In this document: positions 16,708 through 26,069 of the stretch, piece by piece
How positions within the stretch are numbered: position 1 is the stretch's first letter
Layout of the letters: every line of letters starts with the position of its first letter
Assembly: GCA_944321125.1 (NCBI GenBank)
Contig: CALUKD010000026.1
Span: 1 to 47,533 of the forward strand
Length of the DNA: 47,533 nt
Source of the DNA: Candidatus Butyricimonas faecavium
Lineage (GTDB): Bacteria; Bacteroidota; Bacteroidia; Bacteroidales; Marinifilaceae
Reading direction: 5' to 3'
Translations under genes and position numbers: made by a program
The notes under the pieces: model-generated
Databases searched by the model: none
The model's input: the letters and a program-made list of their open reading frames with translations, nothing else
Told to the model about the DNA's origin: nothing

Positions 16708-18318
16708 TTACCGCCGTTCCCGGTACACCACATCTTTTATCCTCGCGAATCCCTCGTATTCCACCCTTTTCGTCACGCTGTTATTCACCCCGTCAACCGG
16801 GTAGAATCCCAACCTACCACCATTGTTATTCGGGGCTGAATGATTATAGGAACCCACCATCAACTCGTACTGCCGGGCCATAAACTCATCCGACTGATTG
16901 TTCAAATCATTCAGGGAACACTGCCTGTACAGGTTAAACTTCAACATCGTAACCACCTCGTTATCATTCAACACAATATTACCCATCGGGTACGTCACGT
17001 TCGTTCCCAAATTATGCAAATACACCTTATTCCCCACGGCATAGAACATGTAAGGAAACTGGGAATGAAAGGCAAAACTCGTCGCTTTGTCAAAATCCGG
17101 GGCGTTCAAGTTCTCGTACTTCGCCTCTTGGACAAAACCGTTGCCCGACATGTTAATCCCGTAAATACAACGTTTCCCGGCATCATCTTTGAAGATCGCG
17201 TAAACGAGGCCACCGGAATAACGAGTACTCTCCATGTACACCAACTCCATACCTGTCCTAAAACTAAACAGGCCATTTTCCGGGTCCGGTAACGGGGTTA
17301 ATGTCTGCATGGCATCAGCATCATACCCGTACTTCCAGCCCACGAACCGTCTATTATCCACGTCATATAATAATGCTGTTGACCCGTTTCCTGGTCGGGC
17401 CAAGCTCACGCCGACAAACGGCGCAACCCGGTATTCGGGGTTTGATCCCCGAACCGAGGTGTTTATAGGGTATTCAAATGCGGCCCCAGCTGCATCAAAA
17501 ACCTGCGCATAAGCATTCCCGACATCCGTCACGCTGATACTGGCGAGAGCTCCGACTGAACCGGAACTATTTACCGGGGTATAACAAATAACCACCTCGT
17601 CCACCGGAGGAATAATAAAATCAATATTGTTTATATTCCACGAGGCATCCGTCTTGAAAGTTTCCCGGTCTATTTTAAACGTTCCTTCACCTGACATTAC
17701 ATAGATAACATCCGATGGATTAGCAAAACGGTTTGGGTAAAAACCGATCCCCTTAGCCCGTTTCAGCTCCGGTAACCCCAATGGGGTCAGCACGTCATAA
17801 GCCGGGATAACTCGTTCCGCCGAGATCACCGAAATCATATCCATCCGCACTCGTTCAACCTCTCCTTCGTTACAAAGCACCATCCATCCCTCGTAAGTCG
17901 GAGAGGACACCTTGATATCAAACGTGGCCGAAGTTTGTACACCCGAACGTTTGTCTGTCACGGTAAACCATCCGACATACGTGTTTGCAACGAATGCCGC
18001 CAACGTATCCAAAACCAAAGTCTTCGTCGGGTTTAAATCCACCCACTTTTGCCCGGATTCTATTGTCCCTCCCCCCTTTATTTCTATCTTGTAACTAAAC
18101 TCAAAATTAACATTATCCCCCGTGATCTCTCCTTCCAGAGAAGAAATCACCTTCGGTTTCACGATAATATGGTCGGAATTTCCCAATACCTCGATCACTT
18201 CCGGGACATTCTCGATGGTAATCTCCGCCACTTCCCGGTAATCGTAATTCCCCTTGTCATCAAAACAAGCACAAAGAGAAAAAGCAAATAAAAACAGTAT
18301 AATAGCATTTATTTTCAT
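16708..18318 (-). CDS. PKD-like surface lipoprotein, second Sus locus
   Basis: The signal peptide has lipobox LCAC (Cys18) followed by FDDKGNYDYREVAEI, the typical start of the PKD-like family lipoproteins beside DUF4843. Residues 25-145 are Ig/PKD-like (FEFSYKIEIKGGG, GWFTVTDKRSGVQTSATFDIKV), then the propeller-like second part from YEGWMVLCNEGEVERV. At 536 aa it is somewhat longer than its counterpart at 7540 (482 aa). It is the last gene of the operon, ending at a hairpin. Expected on the cell surface as a ligand-binding accessory protein. Confidence 0.87.
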   Translation of the reverse strand: MKINAIILFLFAFSLCACFDDKGNYDYREVAEITIENVPEVIEVLGNSDHIIVKPKVISSLEGEITGDNVNFEFSYKIEIKGGGTIESGQKWVDLNPTKTLVLDTLAAFVANTYVGWFTVTDKRSGVQTSATFDIKVSSPTYEGWMVLCNEGEVERVRMDMISVISAERVIPAYDVLTPLGLPELKRAKGIGFYPNRFANPSDVIYVMSGEGTFKIDRETFKTDASWNINNIDFIIPPVDEVVICYTPVNSSGSVGALASISVTDVGNAYAQVFDAAGAAFEYPINTSVRGSNPEYRVAPFVGVSLARPGNGSTALLYDVDNRRFVGWKYGYDADAMQTLTPLPDPENGLFSFRTGMELVYMESTRYSGGLVYAIFKDDAGKRCIYGINMSGNGFVQEAKYENLNAPDFDKATSFAFHSQFPYMFYAVGNKVYLHNLGTNVTYPMGNIVLNDNEVVTMLKFNLYRQCSLNDLNNQSDEFMARQYELMVGSYNHSAPNNNGGRLGFYPVDGVNNSVTKRVEYEGFARIKDVVYRERR

Positions 18319-18336
18319 AACATCATCATTTTAATA

Positions 18337-19170
18337 TTATTCATACCGGGAATAATCCACCGAGTAGGAAGGAGCCAACTGCATATAACTCCCGTCCGAA
18401 TCCAGTTCGGGAGTTTCGGCATCCGCCTGTTCCTGTAAATATTTTTGAACTGCAACAGCAAAAAAGCTAAAACGTCCATACGCCACTTTAGCCCCGGCAT
18501 ACCCGGCATTACTCCAGTCCGTGGGGGTCAACCCACAAACCATGTTAACAACCACGTATTTTCTAGGTGTCCAACTCCCGAAAAAATCTCCCCCGAACCA
18601 AGTCCAATAACTCGGTTCCGTGTACATCTCGCTCAAGGAAAAAGTGTACATGTCCCCATGAATCAACGCACCCGTGGCCGAGTGAGCATTCGTGTTCTTG
18701 TACTCGGGGAAATAACACTTGAAATACTCGTTTTCTTCCAACCGAAGAACCAGTCGTACTGCTTTTTCCATCATGTCTGTTGTTCTGAAAAAACGTACCC
18801 GAACATAAGCCGAACTAGCCCCGGCCGGAACTACTACCGTATCCAAATCCACCTCGTAATGTTTCCCCTCGATTGCGGTTGTTCCCTCTTGATCTACCAC
18901 CACTTTGAAAGGTCGGTCATAATCTGCCACCTTTCCCATCGTCCGTACCGTGGCTGAAAGCACCGCACTTTTAGCCGTGGCTTGAGCCGACACAAACGAA
19001 TAAGCGACAGAATCCCCGTAATTCTCCGTCGTGCTACCGTAAATATAACTCGTCACCCGTTGAAAATAAATTCCCGCGTCATCCGTGGTAAACATCGGGA
19101 TTTCCTTCTTTTCACAAGCACCCGCTAGCCTCCACAAGGCCAAAACCAGTAAAATATTTCTCCATTTCAT
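18337..19170 (-). CDS. DUF4843 family lipoprotein, second Sus locus
   Basis: This 277-aa protein has lipobox LAGAC (Cys19). The stretch YDRPFKVVVDQEGTTAIEGKHYEVDLDTVVVPAGASSAYVRVRFFRT is a Calx-beta-like segment (domain name DUF4843), and the second half holds YTFSLSEMYTEPSYWTWFGGDFFGSWTPRKY. It lies 18 bases from the PKD-like gene and 12 from SusD, the same order as in the first locus. An accessory lipoprotein of the SusCD complex; exact role unknown. Confidence 0.88.
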   Translation of the reverse strand: MKWRNILLVLALWRLAGACEKKEIPMFTTDDAGIYFQRVTSYIYGSTTENYGDSVAYSFVSAQATAKSAVLSATVRTMGKVADYDRPFKVVVDQEGTTAIEGKHYEVDLDTVVVPAGASSAYVRVRFFRTTDMMEKAVRLVLRLEENEYFKCYFPEYKNTNAHSATGALIHGDMYTFSLSEMYTEPSYWTWFGGDFFGSWTPRKYVVVNMVCGLTPTDWSNAGYAGAKVAYGRFSFFAVAVQKYLQEQADAETPELDSDGSYMQLAPSYSVDYSRYE

Positions 19171-19182
19171 AATCTTATCATT

Positions 19183-20658
19183 TTAACGATTTGCAATTTC
19201 TCCGGAAGGCAAGGGTAACACGTAACGTTCCTCTTTCGCACCATAAGTACTCGTGTCGTACCCGTTTTCATCATCATTGATATTACTGAACAGACGTTTA
19301 TACAGGTAGAAAATTTGTCCTTCCCCGAGGAATTCCCTCAAATACTCCATTCGTAACCGCTTCATAAAATCCTCCTCCGATACAACTTCTAAAACAGGTA
19401 ATCCCCTCCGTGTACGCATCCGGTTCAACCACTCGTATTTATCCGCCAACACGGGTTCACTCTCGGCCGCAATATAGTATGCCTCACTCAACCGGATCAA
19501 CGACATGAAAACAGCATAAAAATACTCTGCTTCGGTATTTCCGGACGGTTTATCGATCCCCTTGTACTTGATAAACACGTGACCGCTTTCTCCCACGCCG
19601 GAAGCCACTTGCCACCACGTCTGGAAACGATAGTCCTGTGTCTCCCCGGCAAACAGGTCCGTGTTCACGAAATCTTTCCGGGGATGCAAGTAATTATTCC
19701 CGGCCTGTTCCGAGTCAAAATAACCGGTATAAATGTCTTTCCTGTCTTTTTTGTAAATTCCCGTCAGCACCTCTGTGGAGAAAACCCGGTCGGGATTACT
19801 TTGATTCGCCAAAAGTTTATTCGGATCGACAGCCGGGAAATGCTCGTCCACTTTCGCATCCGCCAGCAACTTGTGAGCCGCCTCCAAAGCCTTTCCCCGC
19901 TCTCCTGCATATAGGTAAACCCTTGCTTTCAACGCCAACACGGCATAATAATTCATCCGTAACTGACGGTAACGCAAGTAAACATCCTGCTCATCTTCCA
20001 GAGAAGCCATCGGACCGTCCGTGACCACCGGGTCACTGTCTGCCAGTAAACTTTCAGCCTCGTCCAAATCACGCAACACTTTTTCGTGAATCACCGAATC
20101 TGCCGCCAACAAAGGTAAAGCCATAACTTTCGACGATTCATTGTAAGGAACCGATTCTGCCTTCGGGTCTAACTTGTAAACGGGCCCGAAAAGACGTAAC
20201 ATATCAAAATGAAGAAAAGCACGAACCGCCAACATCTCACCTTTCAACACCCGGCTTTCCTGCCCGGGTAAAACTCCCACACTTTCGTCTATATTCTCCA
20301 ACACCACGTTACAATTCAGTATCGTGTTGTAAGCTGCCGTCCACGTGTTAGACAACTCCGTCTCCACCAAACTATTCGTGTAATCAAACCCGCTTAAAGC
20401 AGTCAAATAAGTACTCACCTGCAAGGGCAGGTAACGCTTGGAGATCACGTCAACCAACTCGTAAGAAAGATTCTTCCCGTAAAGGGCCGGGGAAGCCATT
20501 TTATTGTAGATACCGTTCACTGCCGTGTAAAATCCACCCCTCGTAGCGAATAACTGTTTCTCCGACTGTTTGTCCTTCGGTTGCACGTCCAAAAAATCCG
20601 AACACCCGGCAACGCCCGTCAGTATTACCCCGAACAAAATTATATCTTTTAATTTCAT
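19183..20658 (-). CDS. SusD/RagB-like nutrient-binding lipoprotein, second locus
   Basis: Start MKLKDIILFGVILTGVAGCSDFLDVQPKDKQSE has the lipobox AGC and the CSDFLDVQPK motif of SusD. AVRAFLHFDMLRLFGP and LRMEYLREFLGEGQIFYLYKRLF are further hallmarks. At 491 aa it is nearly the same length as the SusD at 9779 and clearly a paralogue. It follows susC by 12 bases. Function: surface lid for the SusC channel. Confidence 0.94.
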   Translation of the reverse strand: MKLKDIILFGVILTGVAGCSDFLDVQPKDKQSEKQLFATRGGFYTAVNGIYNKMASPALYGKNLSYELVDVISKRYLPLQVSTYLTALSGFDYTNSLVETELSNTWTAAYNTILNCNVVLENIDESVGVLPGQESRVLKGEMLAVRAFLHFDMLRLFGPVYKLDPKAESVPYNESSKVMALPLLAADSVIHEKVLRDLDEAESLLADSDPVVTDGPMASLEDEQDVYLRYRQLRMNYYAVLALKARVYLYAGERGKALEAAHKLLADAKVDEHFPAVDPNKLLANQSNPDRVFSTEVLTGIYKKDRKDIYTGYFDSEQAGNNYLHPRKDFVNTDLFAGETQDYRFQTWWQVASGVGESGHVFIKYKGIDKPSGNTEAEYFYAVFMSLIRLSEAYYIAAESEPVLADKYEWLNRMRTRRGLPVLEVVSEEDFMKRLRMEYLREFLGEGQIFYLYKRLFSNINDDENGYDTSTYGAKEERYVLPLPSGEIANR

Positions 20659-20670
20659 ACTCTCAACTAT

Positions 20671-23600
20671 TTAAAAATTAAACGACAATCCCGCTTCCAT
20701 GCTCCGGGCAAAAGGATACGATATACCCCTTTCCGACCGAATCGTTGATGCCCGGAACACGTCACGCATCGAAACTTGAAATTTCAAACTACTCAAACCC
20801 AACTTCTTGATCCACCCGTCATAAAACTCATACCCCAAATAAACAGACTCCAAGGTCAACACGTTCTCTTCCTGCACGAAACGAGAAGACATCGGGGTAG
20901 TCTCCGCACTAGCGATATTTTTAAACCGTACGATATCGCCCTCCTCCTGCCAACGCTCGTACAAGGCCCGCTTGTCTTGGTTTTTGTTCAAGTCGCTCCT
21001 GGAAATATTCTCTACCTTGCTGTACAACGCCTCGTTGAACACGTCTTTCCCCATTTGGTAACGGAAATTCAAGCTCACCGAAAATCCTTTCCAGTTCAAC
21101 GATGAACCGATCACCCCCTCCACGTCAGGACGGGTGTTCCCACAAATCACCTCGTCATCGTAAGAAAAATCATACGTGTAACTCCCGTCCTTCGCGTAAA
21201 ACAACTCCTTCCCGTTGGAAGGATCAATCCCCGCGGACTTCACCGCCCAGATATCATCCGGGTCCGCACCGTCATAATACCTTACCGTGTTGCTTCCTTT
21301 TCCGCTGGCGTTCAATGTCGAAAGCTGGTTGCCGATTTTATCTATCCGTGTCTTCTGTGTCCGCACGTTCGCCCGGATCATCCACGAGAAACGCTCCTCG
21401 AAATTCTGGAAGATATAATAAGTGACCGAAGCGGTCAACCCTTGTGACACCTGTTCCCCGGCATTCGTCATGTAAGTTCCCGTACCGGAAGACAACGGGG
21501 TACTTACCTTAATTAACAACGGATCGGTCACCTTATAATAGTAATCCACTGTCAGCGAAAATCTCTTGTTGAACAACGTCACGTCCAACCCGATATTCTT
21601 GTCCACCGTGATCTGCCACTCCAAATCCGGGTTACCGATCTGTGCCAACACGGCTCCCAGTCCGAAATAGTTCATCGAACCGTACTGGAACGAATAGGTA
21701 AGTAACGACTGCGCCGAATCAAAACTCTGGTTTCCCGGGTTACTGATGGAAGCTCGTAACTTCAGCAGGTCAATCCATCCCACGTGATCCATGATGAACG
21801 TCTCCTTGTGTAAATTCCATCCCACCCCCACCGACCACGTGGTGTTATACTTCCGGGAAGTACCGAAAACCGATGACCCGCTTGTCCGCAAACTAAAATC
21901 CATCAAGTAACGATCATCAAACGAGTACCCGGTATTGAAATAGCCGTTTATCGAGCGGGACACCGATTCGTAGTAGGTAGGTGTACCATTTTCAGGGTAA
22001 CCGTTAGAGAAAGAGGGGTAGGAAAAATCCCCGTCCGGGAAACCCACCGCCGAATATCCTTGCGTGAGCGATTTATTACTAGACACGTTTCCTCCCACGA
22101 CTAGATTAATCCGGTGTTTACCAAGCACCTTTGCGTATGTGACGCTCAATTCCCCCTCCATCTGATTTGTCCGGGTATTCGAGGAACGATACTCCCCTTT
22201 TTTTATTGTTTCCATGTTCTCGAAACGGGTGTCATTTCGGGAATAAAACTTTTCCGTGTCATCATTCCCGTGTGTCAATCCCAACCGGGCACGCATTCGC
22301 CATTCCACCGTGGGGAAGTACTCCGCCATGAAATAATTCGTCAACGCAAGATTCTTTCCCTCATCCCGGCTATTCTGGCTTGCGTTCCATAACGGGTTTG
22401 CGGCTTTAAAGAAATTATTATTCTCCAACCACTTCTCTACCGTACCCGTCTCGTTACGCTTCTTGTAATAAGGGTTCGCCGCAGCATACTCGCTGAAAGC
22501 CACGATCGGGTTCCTGTAATCGGTTGAAGTTAACGAGAACTTGTTCGAAAACTGGAATTTCGACATCCGGTAAATCAAATCGATATTACCACTGATCACG
22601 TCCCTGTCGGACTTTTCCATGACTCCCGACACGCCGTTATAGCCGGCTCCCAACCCGAACAGGAAATTTCCCTCGCCACCTTGCACGTAAAGCGAATGTT
22701 TCTGGTTCACGCCCACCCGCAAAGGTTCTGCCAACCAGTACGTATCAACCCCGCTCGCAATCACCTTCAACTTCTCGTTGTACAAACGATTCAACTCCAC
22801 CTCGTTCGTTGTGGACCACGAGGCAGGCTCGTACCTTCCCGCCAACCGCTCGAACTCCAATTTCTCCCTCGAATTCATTAAGTTATAACTTGACAAATCC
22901 GGCATCGAGAGATTCATGTTTCCCGTGTAACTCACTTGCAATTTGCCCGCCTCCGGTTTCACGGTCTCCACCACGATCACCCCGTTGGCTGCCTTCGAAC
23001 CGTAAATCGCCGTGGAGGCTGCATCCTTCAATATCGTGATCGAGGCCACCCGGTTAATATCCAAATCATTAATCGCCGCCAATGTTGACTCGAAGCCATC
23101 CAAAATAAAAAGCGGCTGGTTCGGGTCAGCATCCAATTCATCCCTCAAGCCCAACATGCTCGACTTTCCCCGAATCTCCATGTTCGGCAACCTGTTCGGG
23201 TCCGAACCGAATTGGTTATCTTCCAAGATAGCGAAAGCCGGGTCCAGCGTCTTCAAACTTTGCAGGATATTCTGCGTTCCCATCGTCTTCAACTCCGCGG
23301 CAGAATAGGTGGAAGCCGAACCCGTGAAACTTTCCTTTCTACGAGTAAAGATACCCGTCACTACCACGTCTTCCAATTTCACATCCTCTTCCCGCAACAC
23401 GATCGTCAACTCCCCCTGTTCCACTCCCGCTTTCCACCGGGGAATCTTCACGACCTCCGTCTTCATACCGATAAAGGAAACGACTAGCGTGGCCGTGTCT
23501 GCCGGGACCAACAATTTAAACTTCCCGTCCACGTCCGTGGCTGTTCCCATCGATGTTCCTCCCAAGCGAACCGAGACTCCCGGTATCGGTAGTTTCTTCT

Positions 23601-23781
23601 CATCCACCACCTTTCCCCTCACCTCCCGGTTCTCCATTCGAGTGGAATCTACCGTTCCGGCCCTCGTCAATAACGGAAAGCCCAACAATAAAATCATAAA
23701 TAACCGGATTGTCACGGTTACCGCCCTTCGATTCAACAGTAACTTTCGCTTAAAAACTTTCCTGTCATAAGTTTTTTTCAT
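20671..23781 (-). CDS. SusC/RagA-like TonB-dependent transporter without STN domain
   Basis: In 1036 aa: a long basic N-terminus and signal segment (about 24-42, IRLFMILLLGFPLLTRAG), directly followed by the carboxypeptidase-regulatory-like domain (about 52-130, VRGKVVDEKKLPIPGVSVRLGG), TonB-box-like KLEDVVVTG, plug (LFILDGFESTLAAINDLDINRVASITILKDAASTAIYGSKAANGVIVVET) and the barrel ending ARSMEAGLSFNF. Unlike the SusC at 11265 it has no STN domain and no FecR/sigma neighbours. So it is regulated some other way, perhaps through the long leader with a hairpin at 23824-23861. Confidence 0.95.
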   Translation of the reverse strand: MKKTYDRKVFKRKLLLNRRAVTVTIRLFMILLLGFPLLTRAGTVDSTRMENREVRGKVVDEKKLPIPGVSVRLGGTSMGTATDVDGKFKLLVPADTATLVVSFIGMKTEVVKIPRWKAGVEQGELTIVLREEDVKLEDVVVTGIFTRRKESFTGSASTYSAAELKTMGTQNILQSLKTLDPAFAILEDNQFGSDPNRLPNMEIRGKSSMLGLRDELDADPNQPLFILDGFESTLAAINDLDINRVASITILKDAASTAIYGSKAANGVIVVETVKPEAGKLQVSYTGNMNLSMPDLSSYNLMNSREKLEFERLAGRYEPASWSTTNEVELNRLYNEKLKVIASGVDTYWLAEPLRVGVNQKHSLYVQGGEGNFLFGLGAGYNGVSGVMEKSDRDVISGNIDLIYRMSKFQFSNKFSLTSTDYRNPIVAFSEYAAANPYYKKRNETGTVEKWLENNNFFKAANPLWNASQNSRDEGKNLALTNYFMAEYFPTVEWRMRARLGLTHGNDDTEKFYSRNDTRFENMETIKKGEYRSSNTRTNQMEGELSVTYAKVLGKHRINLVVGGNVSSNKSLTQGYSAVGFPDGDFSYPSFSNGYPENGTPTYYESVSRSINGYFNTGYSFDDRYLMDFSLRTSGSSVFGTSRKYNTTWSVGVGWNLHKETFIMDHVGWIDLLKLRASISNPGNQSFDSAQSLLTYSFQYGSMNYFGLGAVLAQIGNPDLEWQITVDKNIGLDVTLFNKRFSLTVDYYYKVTDPLLIKVSTPLSSGTGTYMTNAGEQVSQGLTASVTYYIFQNFEERFSWMIRANVRTQKTRIDKIGNQLSTLNASGKGSNTVRYYDGADPDDIWAVKSAGIDPSNGKELFYAKDGSYTYDFSYDDEVICGNTRPDVEGVIGSSLNWKGFSVSLNFRYQMGKDVFNEALYSKVENISRSDLNKNQDKRALYERWQEEGDIVRFKNIASAETTPMSSRFVQEENVLTLESVYLGYEFYDGWIKKLGLSSLKFQVSMRDVFRASTIRSERGISYPFARSMEAGLSFNF

Positions 23782-23823
23782 AACTTTGATTGTTAATTAA
23801 TTGATAAAATTGATTACATAAAA

Positions 23824-23861
23824 GGGTGGTATTCAACGTTTCTCAGGCATAGAATACCCCC
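23824..23861 (-). promoter_or_regulatory. Leader hairpin upstream of the second SusC gene
   Basis: gggtggtattc (23824-23834) and gaatacccc (23852-23860) pair with one bulge around a 17-base loop. It lies about 45 bases upstream of the susC start on the transcribed strand. It could regulate translation or mRNA decay; no known riboswitch is recognised. Confidence 0.45.
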
Positions 23862-24250
23862 TTCTTTTATTTTTCTGTCTTCCCTCTCAACATATTTAGT
23901 ATTTATTGTTCCATTTTATTTTCTTATTTTAACTAAAATCACGATAATTCCCTCATCATTTTATGACAATTACAGCATGACAAATTAACCCCTTTGTCAC
24001 TCAAAACAAAGATTCTATAAAAACTGACAAAGAAATACAAAGCACCGGACATTCCCCGCCCACCACACAAACGTTCTTTACGTTCAATGGAGATACCCTC
24101 TCTCTACCTCTCGTTTAATTCTAAAAATCAAAAGAATTATTGAAACCGGACTAACCATTCCCCGTGCGAAAATACGATTACGATTTACCCCCATAAGCCT
24201 TCTTTTTATCAAGATTAGGGCGAAAAGAAAACGGTTCCGCCTGTCCCGTT

Positions 24251-24383
24251 GCATAACACCACTCAACGGCTGTGGGTGCATTAACACTCCACACGGGGGT
24301 ACGGAACCGCCGTATGGAGTTCACAGGCAAAAAAAATGCCTGCAACATAATGGCAGGGTTCCCCGCCGTTGAGTATGTTATGC
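24251..24383. ncRNA. Structured element: long closing stem around four hairpins
   Basis: An imperfect 19-20 bp closing stem joins gcataacaccactcaacggc (24251-24270) to gccgttgagtatgttatgc (24365-24383). Inside are four stems: tgtgggtg/cactccaca (24271-24293), tacgg/ccgta (24300-24314), caggca/tgcctg (24324-24342), and ggcaggg/cccgcc (24352-24367, which competes with the base of the closing stem). A further pair, cggttccg near 24230 with cggaaccg at 24302-24309, suggests an alternative fold. No reading frame fits. It could be a stand-alone RNA, a leader of the downstream susC, or a miniature inverted-repeat element. The family is not recognised. Confidence 0.55.
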
Positions 24384-24679
24384 ATCACAAATATATAAAC
24401 ATTTTTACAGAAAACAATATCATTCCACAAATTAACAATCAATAATTACCCGATATTGCATATTTTACATTAATACCACCACCATAAATCATAACCTTAC
24501 ACCTAAAAAGAATGGAATACCACGTTGCCGCAAAATACATTTTAGCGATACAAACATGGATTTACAGTAAACTTATTCCAAGATAATACAATGGCGACAT
24601 ACTGTGATAACGTCTCCTGCTTCTCCCTGTTTTTACTGTCACAAGTTTACTTGTTTTATGGTCAACTTATTTAGGGTAA

Positions 24680-24766
24680 TACCCGGTGTTTACCCGGTGT
24701 GTATTCGATGTACTTAGGGATTAAAGACGTTTCAACTTCGAATCAAAGACGTTTCAAAGACGTTCA
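24680..24766. repeat. Short direct repeats in the 1.4-kb gap
   Basis: tacccggtgt stands at 24680-24689 and again at 24691-24700. aaagacgtttcaa stands at 24723-24735 and 24745-24757, with a third partial copy aaagacgttca at 24756-24766. Apart from these repeats, those at 25000-25043, the element at 24251-24383 and the hairpin at 23824-23861, nothing convincing is seen between 23782 and 25134. Confidence 0.7.
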
Positions 24767-24999
24767 CGAACGTATTTGAAAGGTTTTTATGATGGGACTA
24801 TTGGGTATTTTTCTGATGAATGAATCTTTTCTTCATTTGACAATAAATAGCAATGCATATATTTTAAAGTTTCAAAACGGACTATCCAATGATTCCGAAA
24901 TTACATGAGCTATATCTTGTAAAACCTTTCTTTACCGCTGGCTTATGACACTAACACAACACCAACACAACACGAACCAATCATAAACATAGATCAGTG

Positions 25000-25043
25000 T
25001 ACATGTTATGTACATGCTATGTTTATGCTATGTCTATGCTCTA
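25000..25043. repeat. Four degenerate 11-bp tandem repeats
   Basis: tacatgttatg (25000-25010), tacatgctatg (25011-25021), tttatgctatg (25022-25032) and tctatgctcta (25033-25043) follow each other without gap. They lie about 90 bases upstream of a promoter box for the broken PAS regulator. They could be binding sites of a regulator or slippage products. Confidence 0.75.
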
Positions 25044-25134
25044 GGGAAAGGATAGACCAACCATAGTCATTCATCGAACAAGGGGCTTTCCATACTTCCT
25101 TTTACATACCTTCGCTATTTCGCTGATTATTTCG

Positions 25135-25142
25135 TACTTTTG
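25135..25142 (+). promoter_or_regulatory. Promoter -7 box before the broken PAS regulator
   Basis: TACTTTTG matches TAnnTTTG and stands 47 bases upstream of the start codon at 25190. It is probably the former promoter of the regulator gene. Confidence 0.45.
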
Positions 25143-25189
25143 CAATAACATCATCCTCTAACATGCAAATTCTCAAACAATAGAGCAAC

Positions 25190-25555
25190 ATGAAGTCTAC
25201 CAATATCACTAGGGAAGAAATGTGGGCCAAACAACATTTATCAATATATGACATTGATTACACCGTGTGGGAACGGGATAAATCTATGCTCCATCAAATG
25301 ACTAAAGTCAGCTGGAGTTGCTCGTTTGTGGTTGATGTCTACAAAAATAAATACGTTTACGCCTCTCCATATTTTGCAGATTTACTAGGATATGATAAAA
25401 ACAAAATCGCCACCCTAGAGAAACAGGGAGATTACTTGGAATCCCGGTTTCACCCGGATGATTTTGATCAGTTGGTGGATTTACAGATCAAACTGGGACA
25501 ATTCATTTATAACCTGCCCGTAGAACAACGCAATGATTATCGCAATATTTCATGA
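25190..25555 (+). pseudogene. N-terminal part of a PAS-domain regulator, truncated
   Basis: The frame encodes 121 aa. HLSIYDIDYTVWERDKSMLHQM and SCSFVVDVYKNKYVYASPYFADLLGYD are the beginning of the PAS-type LuxR-like regulators of Bacteroidales, which normally continue past the PAS fold into a helix-turn-helix. Here the homology ends at QRNDYRNIS, where the sequence runs into a helicase fragment. The output domain is missing, so it cannot work as a transcription factor. It begins at a normal start with a promoter box upstream. A deletion has joined it to the next remnant. Confidence 0.7.
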
Positions 25556-26068
25556 CGATGTTTTACAAAAAGAACTAAGTTCCAATACCGACGATAAGAT
25601 GAAGAATATCGTGACCACGATACAACGGGAACAAAACCGGGTTATCCGAAACGAAGGTTCTCAAACACTAATTATACAAGGGGTAGCAGGATCAGGAAAA
25701 ACACCCATCGCTTTGCACCGCATCGCTTATTTGCTTTACACGTAAAAAGGAGAAATCATCTCAAAAGATATTTTCATCATCTCCCCGAACAAGTTTTTCG
25801 CCGACTATATCTCGAACGTCCTCCCGGAACTCGGCGAGGAAACAGTCTCCGAAACCAGTATGGAACGCATCCTTTGATTTCATCTCGCAACTAGAGAAGT
25901 TTATTCTTCACATGGAGAACCACTATTTTAAAGCAACGGATGTCAAATTAACAAAACACATTACCGTTCCAGCCGAATTTATCGATGAGCAATTTCGATG
26001 ATTCAACCGCTACCCGATGCGCCAACGTTTCGAGACGATGACGGACTATATTTTAGAAAACAAGCCGA
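25533..26068 (+). pseudogene. Fragment of a HelD/UvrD-like helicase with stops and frameshift
   Basis: From about 25550 the translation matches the N-terminal helicase part of HelD-type proteins: [18 protein letters not shown], then Walker [21 protein letters not shown]. It then meets TAA (25744-25746), continues IISPNKFFADYISNVLPELGEE, shifts frame near 25873 (FDFISQLEKF), meets another stop near 25999, and stops being recognisable at about 26060. Several inactivating changes and loss of the C-terminal two thirds make it a clear pseudogene. Its left end is fused to the PAS remnant and its right end abuts the ybaK-like gene. Confidence 0.8.
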
Positions 26069-26069
26069 T

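Noticed and set aside
11265-23781. Polysaccharide utilisation loci in the strict sense
   Set aside because: No glycoside hydrolase, polysaccharide lyase or sulfatase gene is present in or around either Sus locus.
24084-24287. Open frame of 67 aa on the minus strand beside the structured element
   Set aside because: It is Arg-rich, has no family pattern, and overlaps the paired sequences at 24230-24287; the structure explains this region better than coding.
24251-24383. The structured element as a retron RNA or group II intron domain
   Set aside because: No reverse transcriptase gene lies nearby, and no domain V-type hairpin with the expected sequence is present.
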